Below, piece after piece: positions 21,701 through 30,600 of a stretch of 64,000 nt of DNA (positions are counted from its first letter, which is position 1; every line of letters starts with the position of its first letter). Both the position numbers and the translations under genes were made by a program. Below the pieces are notes generated by a model. It saw only the letters and a list, made by a program, of their open reading frames with translations. It had not been told where the DNA came from and did not search any database. The stretch is from Prorocentrum cordatum (Eukaryota; Sar; Dinophyceae; Prorocentrales; Prorocentraceae), in NCBI GenBank assembly GCA_963575745.1, contig CAUYUJ010000336.1, positions 1-64,000 on the forward strand, written 5' to 3'.

Positions 21701-24700
21701 TGGGAACCGACGAGAGCTTTCCGAGCGGGGTGCTGGCGACTCGTCGACAGGAACGACCGACCCAGTCTCAGGTGGAGGGCCACGAGCAGGACAACTCTGA
21801 GGACGAGGAGGAGGAGGATGAGCAGCAGCAGCAGCAGGACTGCCCGTTGACTCAGGAGCAGATTCGGCAGGTGGAGAAGGCACATATTAATCTTGGTCAT
21901 CCCACCAAGAGAGACCTGCTTCGTATCCTTCGGTGTGCTCACGCTCGGCCAGAGATACTGCGCTACGTTCAGCATCACTTTGTGTGCCAGTCATGCGAGA
22001 GTGCCGGCAAGTCGATTCCTCAGCGAAAGGCAACAGTTGCTCGGACATTCTCATTCAACAAGCTGATTGGAGTAGACCTGTTCTTTGTGACATATCAGCA
22101 CCGGGAGTACACGTTTCTGAATGCCGTATGCCTGGGGACCTCGCTACAGTGGGTAGGGATTGTGGGACCCGGGAGATGTTCGCAGCCAGCAGCAGTGTGG
22201 AAAGCCTTCTCACGGGGGTGGATCCGACATTACGGACCTCCAGAGGTCCTTATATCCGACGGCGGGAAGGAATTCGAGGCTGAGTTTAGCAGACACTTGG
22301 AGCAACAAGGGGTGTTCCAGCACACCACCGACGCAGACAGCCCTTGGCAGAACGGGAAGACAGAGCGGGCGGGTCAATGGTTGAAGGAGCGGCTCCAGCG
22401 GTTCGTGGACGATACCATCCTGGAGGGACCCGACGACCTAGAGCTGGCGGCCTGCGAATTGGCTGCCTGGCGGAATCGTTTCCTGAATCGAGGCGGGTAT
22501 TCACCACTACAGCTAGTATTTGGGCAAACCCCCAGGGTACCACAGGAGTTGCTCAGCGAGGACCCGTTAGACCACATAGGACTTCACGATCTCGAGGAAC
22601 CGAGCGCCGACCTCGACAGTGCGGCGGCAGCTTTCCGACATCAACACGAGATCCGGTCTCGTGCCCGACAGCTTGCGATGGAAGGAGATGCGCGTAGGAA
22701 GTTGCAGCATGCGTTGGGATCAGCGCGGCACAGGGACAGGACCTACCGACCAGGGGATTGGGTATACATCTGGAGGCGAGCGCCCAAGACAGGGCGCAAA
22801 CCATACGGTTTGCAACGGGATCGGTGGGTTGGGCCAGGTGCAGTGATATTTCATCATGGAACAACAGTGTGGGTGTGTGTGCGCAGTCGTTTGTGGAAAT
22901 GCAGTTGTGAACAGATACGACCTGCTACGCAGTCAGAGTCCCTCGGGGCCGAGCTCATCCAGACCACGTGCTATCGGGACGTCTTGGACGAGCAGCTTGC
23001 TAAGGGGATCTCGGGAGGGGCTCTAGACGTTGCTCAAGAGGGACCACCACCACCAGAGGCCACCATGACTCCCATCAGCTCCGAGGGTAACGCGTCTCCT
23101 GTGACCATAGCACCAGCAGGCTCCAACGAGGTTCCAGGCCACCAAGGGGGCTCTCGGGACTCCAACATGGGCTCCAACAACATCGAGGCTCCAGAGGTCC
23201 CTACTCCAGCTCCCGACTCCAGCTCCCACCCCACTCCAGCTCCGACTCCGGCTGTCGCAGGTATTGTGGCTCAAGCAGTTGCTGAGCCTCCTGCACCGCC
23301 ACCGGGACTGCGACCTCCGACCCAGGCTGCCGGCGTGAGACCTAGACCGCGACTCGTCTGGGCTCCCGGTCCAGTGACTCGTCTGATACCTGTGCCAGAA
23401 CACGAGGAGTCAGATCCTGCTCCAGCGGACCCTGCAGGAGCTCTCGGACAGGGCGGTGCTGTCTCAGCCGCAGCCGGACCTCAGAGGGAGCCAGCCGCCG
23501 AGCCAACACCTCCTGTGTCTCAGACTGGCTCGACACCTGCCGGATCGGAGACAGGCTCACAGGCGGTGGCCACAGCTGGCGGCTCGCGGGCTTCGTCGAG
23601 ACGACCTTCTCTGTCCGAGGACGACCTGGAGATCAAGCGAGCCAGGCTGGATCCTGACACACTCCGGTCCGCGACCGGAGGGGCTCCTACCGACGAACAG
23701 CTCAGGGGTTCTGGCCTACCGACACCCATGGAGCTCTTGCCAAGGGCCGAGGGTCGGGTTCGCACCCAAATCCAGGAGTTCGAGAACTGGCGGTCTCAGC
23801 AGAGCAGCGCTGCAGCCTTTTCTCAGGCCGGGCCCCTGGAGACGGGGTCGGAGACCCCGATGGACGAGACCGGCTTCAGCGCTCTCGAGGGCTACTGCCA
23901 GGTGCTGGACTCTTGGTTCGAGGACTCCGGCTGGAGCGGGGACGTCGAGACCTACATGAACGGCCGGAAGGATCTGATCTTCGAGTGCTCAGAGGACAGC
24001 GCCGGGCAGTGGTCTCTGCTCTCCTCACGCGGTGGGGAGGTCAAGCTCAAGGATCTCTCGGCACAGGAGCTCGAGGATTTCCGACGATCGGACGAGGCCG
24101 AGTGGGGCGTACTCAACAAGCCTAACGTGCTGCGGATCCTCAGCAAGGAGGAGTCCACTCATGTGCTTCGCACCCGGCCAGAGCGGGTGCTATCGTCCAG
24201 GATGGTACGACGATGGAAGGCCCAGGAGGGTACGTTTAGTGCCCCAAAGGCCAAGAGCAGATGGTGCGTGCACGGTTTTGCAGATCCTGACACTGAGCAT
24301 CTAGTGACGTATTCTCCGACGCCTCAGTCCGAGGCCATGATGCTTTTCGGGCTGGTACTCTTGGGCCATGGCATGGACCAGAGTATAGTGGACTGCAAGA
24401 ACGCATTCAGTCAGTCGAGGCGACTCCGCAGGGCTGGTGGACCCATCTACGTGGCTCCCTGTGAGGGGCTCACTGGCATTCACGTTCCCGACGGGTGCCT
24501 TATTGAGCTACATGTCGCCGTCTATGGTCTAGACGACGCCCCTTGGGAATGGCACGCCACGATCACCTCCTACCTACGCGACCTTGGCTTCAAGAAGTTG
24601 CTGATGGAGCCATGCTACTGGACTCTCCGGGAGCAGGGCGCCCTGAAGGCTCAGGTCCTGATGGAGGTGGACGACCTTTGGCTGGGTACAGTTGCCTCCC

Positions 24701-25821
24701 ACACGAGGTGGTTGGCCGACTCTCTCAAGGCCAGGTTCACCTTCGGCAAGTGGAGAGGCGACGAGGCCGAGTTTGCAGGACGCCGCATCAGGAAGGAGGC
24801 TCACCGCATTCGCCTGGACCAGGAGAAGTACATATTGGAGGATATTCATCCGATTGTCTTGGAGAAGGGCCGCCGCTCCAAGAGACAAGAGCCTCTGAGC
24901 CGCTCAGAGTTCGAGCAGCTCCGATCCGGCATCTACCGGATCAACTGGGCGGCGAAGGAGACCCGTCCCGAGGTGGCGGGCACGGCTTCCATACTCGCCA
25001 GCAAGCTGGAGCAGGCGGTGGTGGAGGACATCGTTGTTTTCAATCGGGCCGTCCAGATGCTGCGTGACACCGCCTCGCAGTACCTGACCATCTGGCGCCA
25101 CGACCTATCGCAGGTGGTGAGTTTTACTTTGAGCGACGCGGCGGGGATTGGCACGGACTCACCCATACAGTGTGCCTGGGCTGTGGGAGTGGCTGACCCT
25201 CAGCTGGCCGCCGGACTGACCAGCAAGGTGACGATGCTTTCCTGGAGATCCTCCAAGATGCGTCGAGCTGCCAACTCATCCCTGGCCGGTGAGGCCAACT
25301 CTCTCTGCCAGTCTCTTGGAGAAGCCGACTGGATCCAGCTGCTACTTCGTGACGCTTGCTTTGGGGACGTTCCTACTGCCGACTGGCGACAGCACGCAGG
25401 CCCCTACGTGTCGGTGTTACGTGACAACTGCGAGTTGCACCGACCCTTGCCTGGAGTTCATGCCACGGACGCCAAGTCCATCTTCGACTGTCTCTCCAAG
25501 AACTGTGCTGGCCGGAAGGAGGACCGCAGGACTTCCGTGGACCTCGCAATTGCTCGTGACTCTTTCTCCCAGCGGGGCTCGTGCGTGAAGTGGTTTCCTC
25601 ACCTGCTCAATCCCACTGATGTGATGACCAAGGCTGATGTGTCCAAGGGGTCCGATGCCATGGGTCACATGATTCGCCGTGGGACTTTGACGTTGAGTGA
25701 TGCTGAGTCGGAGAGGGCTCACCTCTTGGCCGGTGGTGAGAAGGGCCGGCGCAGTCGAGAGGCCAGCCGCCGCTATCTACAGGATCGCGAGCGCCGCCTC
25801 GAGGAGTCAGGCCGACAGTAA
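18796..25821 (+). CDS. pol: Pol polyprotein of copia element
   Basis: About 2,341 codons up to the TAA at 25819. Domain order: aspartic protease with IIVDSGASQAIIG (Asp codon 18973); a linker and a module in another frame (19.55-20.51 kb); a methyltransferase-like domain (about 21050-21700); integrase with an HHCC finger (HINLGH...CQSC, 21880-22000) and D,D,E at codons 22075, 22258 and 22363; a GPG-type integrase tail (about 22740-22930); a Pro/Ser-rich linker (23000-23850); reverse transcriptase with motif A VDCKNAF (Asp 24391), HVAVYGLDDAPWEW, and motif C EVDD (24664-24675); and RNase H with the Asp at 25135 and ATDAKSIFDCL. All catalytic acids are present. No usable ATG lies before the protease, so the annotated start is the first codon after the TGA; translation as gag-pol readthrough is inferred. 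Confidence 0.9.
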   Translation, partial: GAEIEAFTFTAIGAGDDQDFNIDGITVLGREVLATLREIVSSETTELSLLILEGGLIIVDSGASQAIIGRRALKELEGDLQQRGLRINWIEKSVQTPRGIGGSATLVGVAVVPISIGGKSGTIEFVVTKEDLPPLLPGGFLEQFGAVLDYEKELLILKKLDCETELHRIGKNHRGIYINDWRGTESSFSPSSRALPAGLSSDAFRAPTEKEDVLSWKDPSRPQKERNDPTGAPAPQRDPGSLHTDYSSSKPVMPSSNHDSRHISNPVADLAQTSSQAQPPSSPRDPPQVDAGPPRLGHLREGQDPVDQAAACRTDVDTDPHGQVLCSEQARETLPGKGAPSEDGGGPQAGERPLRVPGSDDGSLGGRVGALDALCAPPQVVRDLPQPVRELGAVQQVQGEDVLSRDRVPRGRPPTDDGTGDEEAQAAAPARRQAPELGRLGDAGGRSSGSESTRGVGAERREHLVELQPGAPATVGIRDGARPVGSSGRGDGGIHGADDSSDTRAVRDALAHGGHDAADGVRVSSSRRKCGLQLADTANRSATDDHRGIAKPRVHHGGGGPGGHRHEGQLRESGVLRLLGDKSRQECWLRIPTSRSLHREASAVLEQARANGRCYRIDQEALEKSEGPLSSPSSRLNLPSVPAWQCESDDGRYRLWVSTYTSTYQGRPNSTEGGSAGAGFYYVVPLQSYLSITTLRGSELHHDSDDTLANLTGLDNYTHQFKVDQRSKRRLRQSLRGLGRVSGSDSWGFEFVEVFSPPRTAKVSSQLGSRGSPTGGSLDLTTGWDFRRTDHRELGKRLIKKWRPWLAFLSPPCTEFAAINAVNDERRDPIEMARARGEALDLWAYAMEIIELQISGGRKFALEQPTTATSWALPSTQRLLELPGASRITFDMCRFGLSVRPGTISKKPTTVVSNDCEVYRALLGKRCAGDHRHLVLEGGGLPRRAACYPTKFCKTIAHAVHRSAELQQLGTDESFPSGVLATRRQERPTQSQVEGHEQDNSEDEEEEDEQQQQQDCPLTQEQIRQVEKAHINLGHPTKRDLLRILRCAHARPEILRYVQHHFVCQSCESAGKSIPQRKATVARTFSFNKLIGVDLFFVTYQHREYTFLNAVCLGTSLQWVGIVGPGRCSQPAAVWKAFSRGWIRHYGPPEVLISDGGKEFEAEFSRHLEQQGVFQHTTDADSPWQNGKTERAGQWLKERLQRFVDDTILEGPDDLELAACELAAWRNRFLNRGGYSPLQLVFGQTPRVPQELLSEDPLDHIGLHDLEEPSADLDSAAAAFRHQHEIRSRARQLAMEGDARRKLQHALGSARHRDRTYRPGDWVYIWRRAPKTGRKPYGLQRDRWVGPGAVIFHHGTTVWVCVRSRLWKCSCEQIRPATQSESLGAELIQTTCYRDVLDEQLAKGISGGALDVAQEGPPPPEATMTPISSEGNASPVTIAPAGSNEVPGHQGGSRDSNMGSNNIEAPEVPTPAPDSSSHPTPAPTPAVAGIVAQAVAEPPAPPPGLRPPTQAAGVRPRPRLVWAPGPVTRLIPVPEHEESDPAPADPAGALGQGGAVSAAAGPQREPAAEPTPPVSQTGSTPAGSETGSQAVATAGGSRASSRRPSLSEDDLEIKRARLDPDTLRSATGGAPTDEQLRGSGLPTPMELLPRAEGRVRTQIQEFENWRSQQSSAAAFSQAGPLETGSETPMDETGFSALEGYCQVLDSWFEDSGWSGDVETYMNGRKDLIFECSEDSAGQWSLLSSRGGEVKLKDLSAQELEDFRRSDEAEWGVLNKPNVLRILSKEESTHVLRTRPERVLSSRMVRRWKAQEGTFSAPKAKSRWCVHGFADPDTEHLVTYSPTPQSEAMMLFGLVLLGHGMDQSIVDCKNAFSQSRRLRRAGGPIYVAPCEGLTGIHVPDGCLIELHVAVYGLDDAPWEWHATITSYLRDLGFKKLLMEPCYWTLREQGALKAQVLMEVDDLWLGTVASHTRWLADSLKARFTFGKWRGDEAEFAGRRIRKEAHRIRLDQEKYILEDIHPIVLEKGRRSKRQEPLSRSEFEQLRSGIYRINWAAKETRPEVAGTASILASKLEQAVVEDIVVFNRAVQMLRDTASQYLTIWRHDLSQVVSFTLSDAAGIGTDSPIQCAWAVGVADPQLAAGLTSKVTMLSWRSSKMRRAANSSLAGEANSLCQSLGEADWIQLLLRDACFGDVPTADWRQHAGPYVSVLRDNCELHRPLPGVHATDAKSIFDCLSKNCAGRKEDRRTSVDLAIARDSFSQRGSCVKWFPHLLNPTDVMTKADVSKGSDAMGHMIRRGTLTLSDAESERAHLLAGGEKGRRSREASRRYLQDRERRLEESGRQ
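19664..20506 (+). CDS. Frame-2 module inside copia pol (CxxC domain)
   Basis: 280 codons in the frame +1 relative to pol, open from 19553 and ending at TGA 20504-20506. Its product looks like true protein (WIRLLHAGLMWTQTLMDKFF, NQYGNWEQCNKCKVRTSY) with high GC3, whereas the overlapping pol frame is Gly/Arg/Asp/Ala-rich and resembles a shadow. YGxWxxCxxCxxRxxY is a pattern I associate with dinoflagellate gag-pol proteins between protease and integrase. A late helical stretch (residues 180-225) follows. Either programmed +1 then -1 frameshifts join it to pol, or two compensating indels occurred. The ATG may not be a true start, because coding-like sequence (HREIRLKS) precedes it. Confidence 0.7.
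   Translation: MRDRPDLDISERVKIQWIRLLHAGLMWTQTLMDKFFALNRRGRLFPGKELRRRMVEDPRLVNDLYEYRVPMTAPLADGSVPWTLCVHRPRWFVTSHNQYGNWEQCNKCKVRTSYREIGYRGGGHRQMTAPEMRKLKQQLPRDVRPLSSAGSAMREGAAPAPSRRVASAPNDENTWSSFNQEPPPPWASEMVRGLSAAVAEAMAASTGPMTAAIREQSVTLSHMVATMQQMASESPAAGGSADSSSPTPPTGPPPTTTGALPNLGFTMVEEVPADTDMRGN
21052..21700 (+). other. Methyltransferase-like domain within copia pol
   Basis: In the pol frame the order is FEFVEVFSPPRTAK (a motif I-like strand with a cofactor loop), LDLTTGWDF (acidic motif), WLAFLSPPCTEFAAIN (motif IV-like PPC with a candidate catalytic Cys), FALEQPTTATSW (motif VI-like E), and then a conserved Cys/His C-terminal part (MCRFGL, GDHRHLVLEGG). This resembles the C5-cytosine methyltransferase fold. 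Capture of cytosine methyltransferases by retrotransposons, including in Symbiodinium, has been published. Whether this copy is catalytic is unknown, since motif I is not the classical FxGxG. Confidence 0.6.
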
Positions 25822-25823
25822 GT

Positions 25824-25832
25824 GGGGGGAGC
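25824..25832 (+). promoter_or_regulatory. Polypurine tract
   Basis: GGGGGGAGC lies between the pol stop and the 3' LTR. It is the expected primer for plus-strand DNA synthesis, although a C separates the purines from the LTR. Confidence 0.75.
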
Positions 25833-26018
25833 TGTGGAATCATATGGCTCCCTCTCGTCCTGACTATCCGTGCTTTTCTGTGTTTGTGTCTGTTGTATGC
25901 TTGCTTGTGCACAGCGCCGTGACTGACGCTTTGGCTCAAGCCATTCTGTGTGCGTTGAGTGCGAAGGCATCCCTTTCAGTACATCTTGCGATGGCCGCCT
26001 GAACCCGTCGTGCCCACA
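25833..26018 (+). repeat. 3' LTR of copia element
   Basis: 186 bp, 98.9 percent identical to the 5' LTR (two transitions), TG...CA ended and followed by the ATGTC target duplication at 26019-26023. It has the same spliced-leader-like 11-mer at 25930-25940. Confidence 0.95.
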
Positions 26019-26235
26019 ATGTCTCTCCCGCTCCTTTCGTGGGGCCGGCTGGGACACAGGAGGGACCTCAGCGAATCCAGTGTGGGGCTTACTTCTGGGC
26101 GCTCTGAAGATGGTGTAGCGCTAAAACAACCACATGCATAGACCAGAATGGTTGACAAAAACATGTTGGTGAGTTTTTTTTCAGAACCAGAAAAGATGGC
26201 GTTCGCAGTTTTTTGGTTTTGAGACATGACAATTG

Positions 26236-26400
26236 TAGCCCCTTCCGATTTTCAAAATAGAGCGTGTTAGCCCATTCTGATTTTCAAAAAAAGAGCGCGT
26301 TTGCCCATTCTGATTTTCAAAAAAGAGCGCGTTAGCCCAGTCCGATTTTCAAAGAAGAGCGCGTTAGGTCCTTTCGATTTGCAAAAAAAGTGGTTTTACG
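26236..26400. repeat. ~32-bp tandem repeat, 5 units
   Basis: Units of the form CCCATTCTGATTTTC followed by AAAAAAGAGCGCGTTAG. Degenerate copies of TTTC-AAAA-GAGCG continue to about 26650. It is AT-richer than its surroundings. Confidence 0.8.
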
Positions 26401-26749
26401 ATTTCAGGTTGTCAAAAAAGAGCGGTTGAACGATTTCTTCTGTTCAGAAAGTATGTTTTTGTTTTCCGAAGCGTGTGTTCCAGGATCTTTCGGATTTCGC
26501 AAAAGTGTGATACAGAGCTTTTTGAGTTTCAAAAGTGAGTCGTTCTGGAAAAAAATCATTACGGTTCAGACTTTCTCGGCCTTCAAAAGGGAGTTGCATA
26601 GACAAAATTGCGTTACGCATGTCTGTTTGTGGAGCTTTCGATTGTCAAACCATTGTGGTGTTAGGCCCTAGGGGTTGCAGGTTTGCAGGTTTGCAGGGTT
26701 CGAAAAGGAGCTTTGTATGTTTGTAGGGCTGTAGGGGAGTCCCATCTCC

Positions 26750-26880
26750 TCCCCCCCTCCTTCTCGTACTCCCTCCTCCCTCCTCCCTCCTCCCTCCTCC
26801 CTCCTCCCTCCTCCCTCCTCCTCCTGCTTCTCCTCCTCCTCCTCCTCCTCCTCCTCCACCTCCCCGTCCTCCCCCTCCCC
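26750..26880. repeat. CTC triplet run
   Basis: CCTCCTCC/TCCTCCCTCC pyrimidine tract; ORFs across it are artefacts. Confidence 0.9.
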
Positions 26881-27367
26881 ATCCTCCACAATCCCACAAT
26901 TATTCAATATGAATACTACTCTCGCTACTCTCCTCTCTCCCTCAAAACGGAATGACAGGCGCACTCCATGCATTGTCCTTCTTCCTCGCCCTTTCTTCTC
27001 TTCTGTCCTTCTCTCCTGCGCACTCGCGCGAGTAAGAAATGCTCGCTAGTTTGCGTCGAAGGCGTCAGCAAGTCTGTGGGTTTTTTACATGCGGCGACCT
27101 TGTAGCTAAGGTCTGCCCCGCAACGGGCTCTGGAAGGAGCCAGCAAAAAGCTTGCAAAACATCGATGGACCGTGGCCGAAATGACGACTGGCCAACGAAA
27201 AAAAACTGAGGTCTTCACGATGACCACGAGGACAGGGGAGAGCAGGGGAGAGGGGAAGAGGGAGGAGGACAAACTAGGCGCGCGCATCTGATCTGACGTT
27301 GTGATGTCCTACCCCCCCAGCAGCTCAGGAGCTCAGGAGCTCCCATCCTTACCATTGCGTAGATGTC

Positions 27368-27462
27368 CTCTTTAGGCCGCCTAGGCTCTTGGGCTCTTAG
27401 GTTCTTGGGGTTCTTAGGGCTCTTAGGTTCTTAGGTTCTTGGGTTCTTGGGGTTCTTAGGGT
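27368..27462. repeat. TTCTTAGG / TTCTTGGGG short tandem repeat
   Basis: About ten units of 8-9 bp. They superficially recall telomeric repeats but do not match TTTAGGG. A small GCATT pentamer run follows at 27537-27557. Confidence 0.7.
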
Positions 27463-27679
27463 GACGCAACGCTGTGCCGTCAAGCGCTGCGGCTAAACGC
27501 ATGGCGCCGCACGTCGCACTGCAATGCAGCATGGCATTGCATTGCATTGCATTGCAGGCAGTGGCATGGCATTGGAAATGTGGCCAGCGCCGCAGTAGGA
27601 ACGCGATGCGGAACCCGATGGCCCGAGAGGCCCGAGAGGCCAGGCCAAGTTCCGTTGCTGTTCGAGGCTCGAGCACGCA

Positions 27680-30600
27680 ATGGATCGAGGGCTCAGCCGC
27701 CTCGTCATCTCGCTCTCCCCTCGCTGCACGTGGTGCCGAGATGGATTGTACATTGCGCGGCCTGCGTTGACGGCGTGGTTGGCTGATCTCGGGCTCAGGA
27801 AGCCGAGTCGGTTTCTGAACGATTGTTTCGCAGATTCGAGAGTTGCAGATTTGCAGTGCCCGTCGGACCCGAGCTTATACGGCGTGGAAGCCGCTGGCGT
27901 TCTGGCTGAATTCTGCGGGTATGCCGTGGGTGCTGCAGATTGGCAATTGGTGAAGCAAGAGACCGAGAGGGCCTTCCATGCGCAGCAGCTGCAGCAACAG
28001 CAGCAGCAAGTGGTCGCCGCGGGCGCCCCCGCCGCCCTTGCTGCCCCCGCCCCCGGGGCCCCCGACCAGGTCGTGGCGGCCGCGGCTGCCGCTCCAGCTC
28101 CAGCAGCGCCAGCCGCTCCAGCGGCGGGGCAGATTGTTGTCTTTGACAGGGATGCGTTGGAGGCGATGTCCCACGATGAGTTGGTGGAAGTCGCGGCCTC
28201 GCAATCCAGAACGATTCAGAGTCTGCAAAACAAGGTGGCAAGCGTGAGGGGTTTGAAAGATAACTGGAGAAAACGAAGCAACAGACATAAGGGACAGGTT
28301 GCAAAGGCGAAAAGAAAGCTGGAGCGTGAACAACCGAAAGTCAAGGAATTAGAGTTTACAGTGTTTAGAGGCGCTGCGAAACGTTATTTGACGTTGGAGG
28401 GCGGCATGTCCCTCGCACTCCGGAGAACCCTATGCGGCGTTGGCGCCAACCGCCTGGGCCTTGTACTTATGGAAGATTTGGGGCGGAGGGCGATAACGAG
28501 CGCTGAGATTCGAGTGCGGGCAAGTTTGGTTGCTTACGCGCAGAATTTCAACAGGCATCGAGCTTGTCGCCTTGCGGTTGAAGACGATTTCATCCCAGAT
28601 CCGATTGTAGATGTGCCTGCCAATATTGATGCCCGCCTTGGTGCCATGCCGTGTTGGCGTTTCAGCGCGTATACTATCCGCGGGGACGCCGCGAACTCGC
28701 AGGTGTGGCAGAGGCGGAAATTAAGGCCCCAGGGAGTTCAAAACCCCAAGGAACAGGAGGAGAGGAGGAGGAAGAGAAGGAGGACGAAACAGAGGACGAG
28801 AGGACGAGGAGGAGGAGGAGGAGGAGGAGGAGGAGAAGGAGGAGGAGGAGAAGGAGTCAAGGAGGAGGAGGAGGAGGAGGAGGAGGGAGGGGGGTCATTC
28901 CCTTCTTTTCCCGATGCCACAGAAACTGTCGTTTTCCGCATCACCAGCGTGGCGGCCAATGCGTAGCGATAAATGAAACACCGCGCGAGGACCTCGCGTC
29001 GGTCCTCTGGGGACGACCGTGCGGCCCTACGGGCCCTTCGGCCACGATGAGGAGGAGATGAGACAAGATAAGATACCCGCGGGGGCCCTGGGTTTCTTTT
29101 GAAACGAGGGGGTCGCGAGAATTCCTCCTGGGCCCTTGGGCCCCATGAAACCCTAAAACCTTGGCGCCTTGGCGGCGCCACTGGGCTCCTCGGCGGGGCG
29201 CTGAGAGAAGATGAGATGGGTGGGAGGGGGTGAACAAAAGGAACAAAAGGGGAGCTCCTCCCCATCGCCCCCCTCCCCTCCTTATCCCACCTTCTCTCCC
29301 GCCTCCTTCTCCTTCGGATTCGGATGCTGGCGCGGGGGGCCAGAACTCGGGGCCTCGTCGCCTTGCCGCCACCGCTGGGCGCAGCTCATGAACTTGCACG
29401 CCGTTTTCGGCGGAGTCACCTCCTTCCCTCCTCCCCCCCCCCTCCTTGTCCGAACCCTCCCGCACAGATGCCAAGAGTACCATTCCTATTTTGGTTGCGA
29501 GGACATTTGCCCGTGGGTGAACAGCATTATCAAGGACAGTCTTGGGCTCCTCGCAAAATCAAATCGTCTGCCTTCTCCTCTTGACACCTCCTTCTCCATC
29601 CTTCCCCCTCCTCCTCCTCCTCCTCCTCCTCCTCCTCCTTCCTGTCCTCCCTCCCTCCCTCCTCAACGCAGGCAGGCACGGCTGCTCGCCCGCTCCCTCG
29701 CGCGGCCATCACCTCGCTCCCTCATTTCTCACCTTCTCACCGTCTCGCCCGGGGAGGGAGCGCGAGGAGGGCGAGGCGGTGGGGGAGGGGGGGAGGGAGG
29801 GCGGACTGGGGAGGGGCGGCGAGGCGACGAGGAGGCGGAGGAGGTGGAGGAGTCCAGGAGGAACGGGAAAGCCTCAATGGAAGAGGAGGAGTACTTCTCC
29901 TCCACCTCCTTCTTCTCCTCCTCCTCCTCCTCCTCCCCTGCAGCCGCCCGCCCCCCTCCCCCCGCCGCTCCACCAGGAAACCGTGCGCAAGAACCCTGCT
30001 ATACGCATGCCGCTCCTCGACGCGAGGGTGGGGAACGTCGAGGCCTTGAACTTCGGCGGGCACGCGGGGGCTGTGAAATGGAGTGGGGTGGCAGATAACT
30101 TCCGTTTCTCATTTGACTGCGCTGTTTACTCGGCTGGCCAAGTCGACCGCGTGTTGTCCGACGTGCACAGGTTTGTAGCGCCGTCCCCCATCCAGGACGT
30201 TGCTCCGATTCCTGGCGATCGCGGGGCTGCGTGAAATCAGGGGCGGGTGGGCGCGGCTCGGAAAACAAGCTGGAAGTGTTGGCGCGAATCCTTGAGGCCC
30301 TTGAGGGGCCGATCGCCCCTCGCCACGCTGGGCGCAGCTAGGGGAACTTGGGGGCGACGTTGACGCTTCGCGTCAGCTTTGGTGCGGATTTGGGATTTGT
30401 CGCGAAATCTGGCGCCCTGGGGGCAAGCGCCCATCATCCCACCGTCGCCTCGTCGTCGCGCTGGACGTGGATCTGAAAACTGGCGGCCCAGTACCATGGA
30501 ATCCTGGCAGCGTTTGGGGCAGGTGAGATATTTGATGGTCGCCACTGCCCCGCTGCATCTCTGGAATGGGCAAAGTTGTGCAGCTTGAAACTACTGAGGG

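Larger units (their letters stand above)
17055..26018 (+). mobile_element. Complete Ty1/copia-type LTR retrotransposon
   Basis: The 8,964-bp element has identical-length LTRs, a tRNA primer site, gag, a pol with protease, methyltransferase-like domain, integrase, reverse transcriptase and RNase H, a purine tract and a 5-bp target duplication. Integrase precedes reverse transcriptase, which defines Ty1/copia (Pseudoviridae) rather than Ty3/gypsy. The two LTRs differ at only two sites (17185 A against 25963 G; 17207 T against 25985 C), both transitions, so insertion is recent on the mutational timescale. The polyprotein is about twice the length of Drosophila copia because of extra modules between protease and integrase and a long disordered linker between integrase and reverse transcriptase. 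Confidence 0.95.

Noticed and set aside
27368-27462. Interstitial telomere
   Set aside because: Units TTCTTAGG/TTCTTGGGG do not match TTTAGGG and vary in length.
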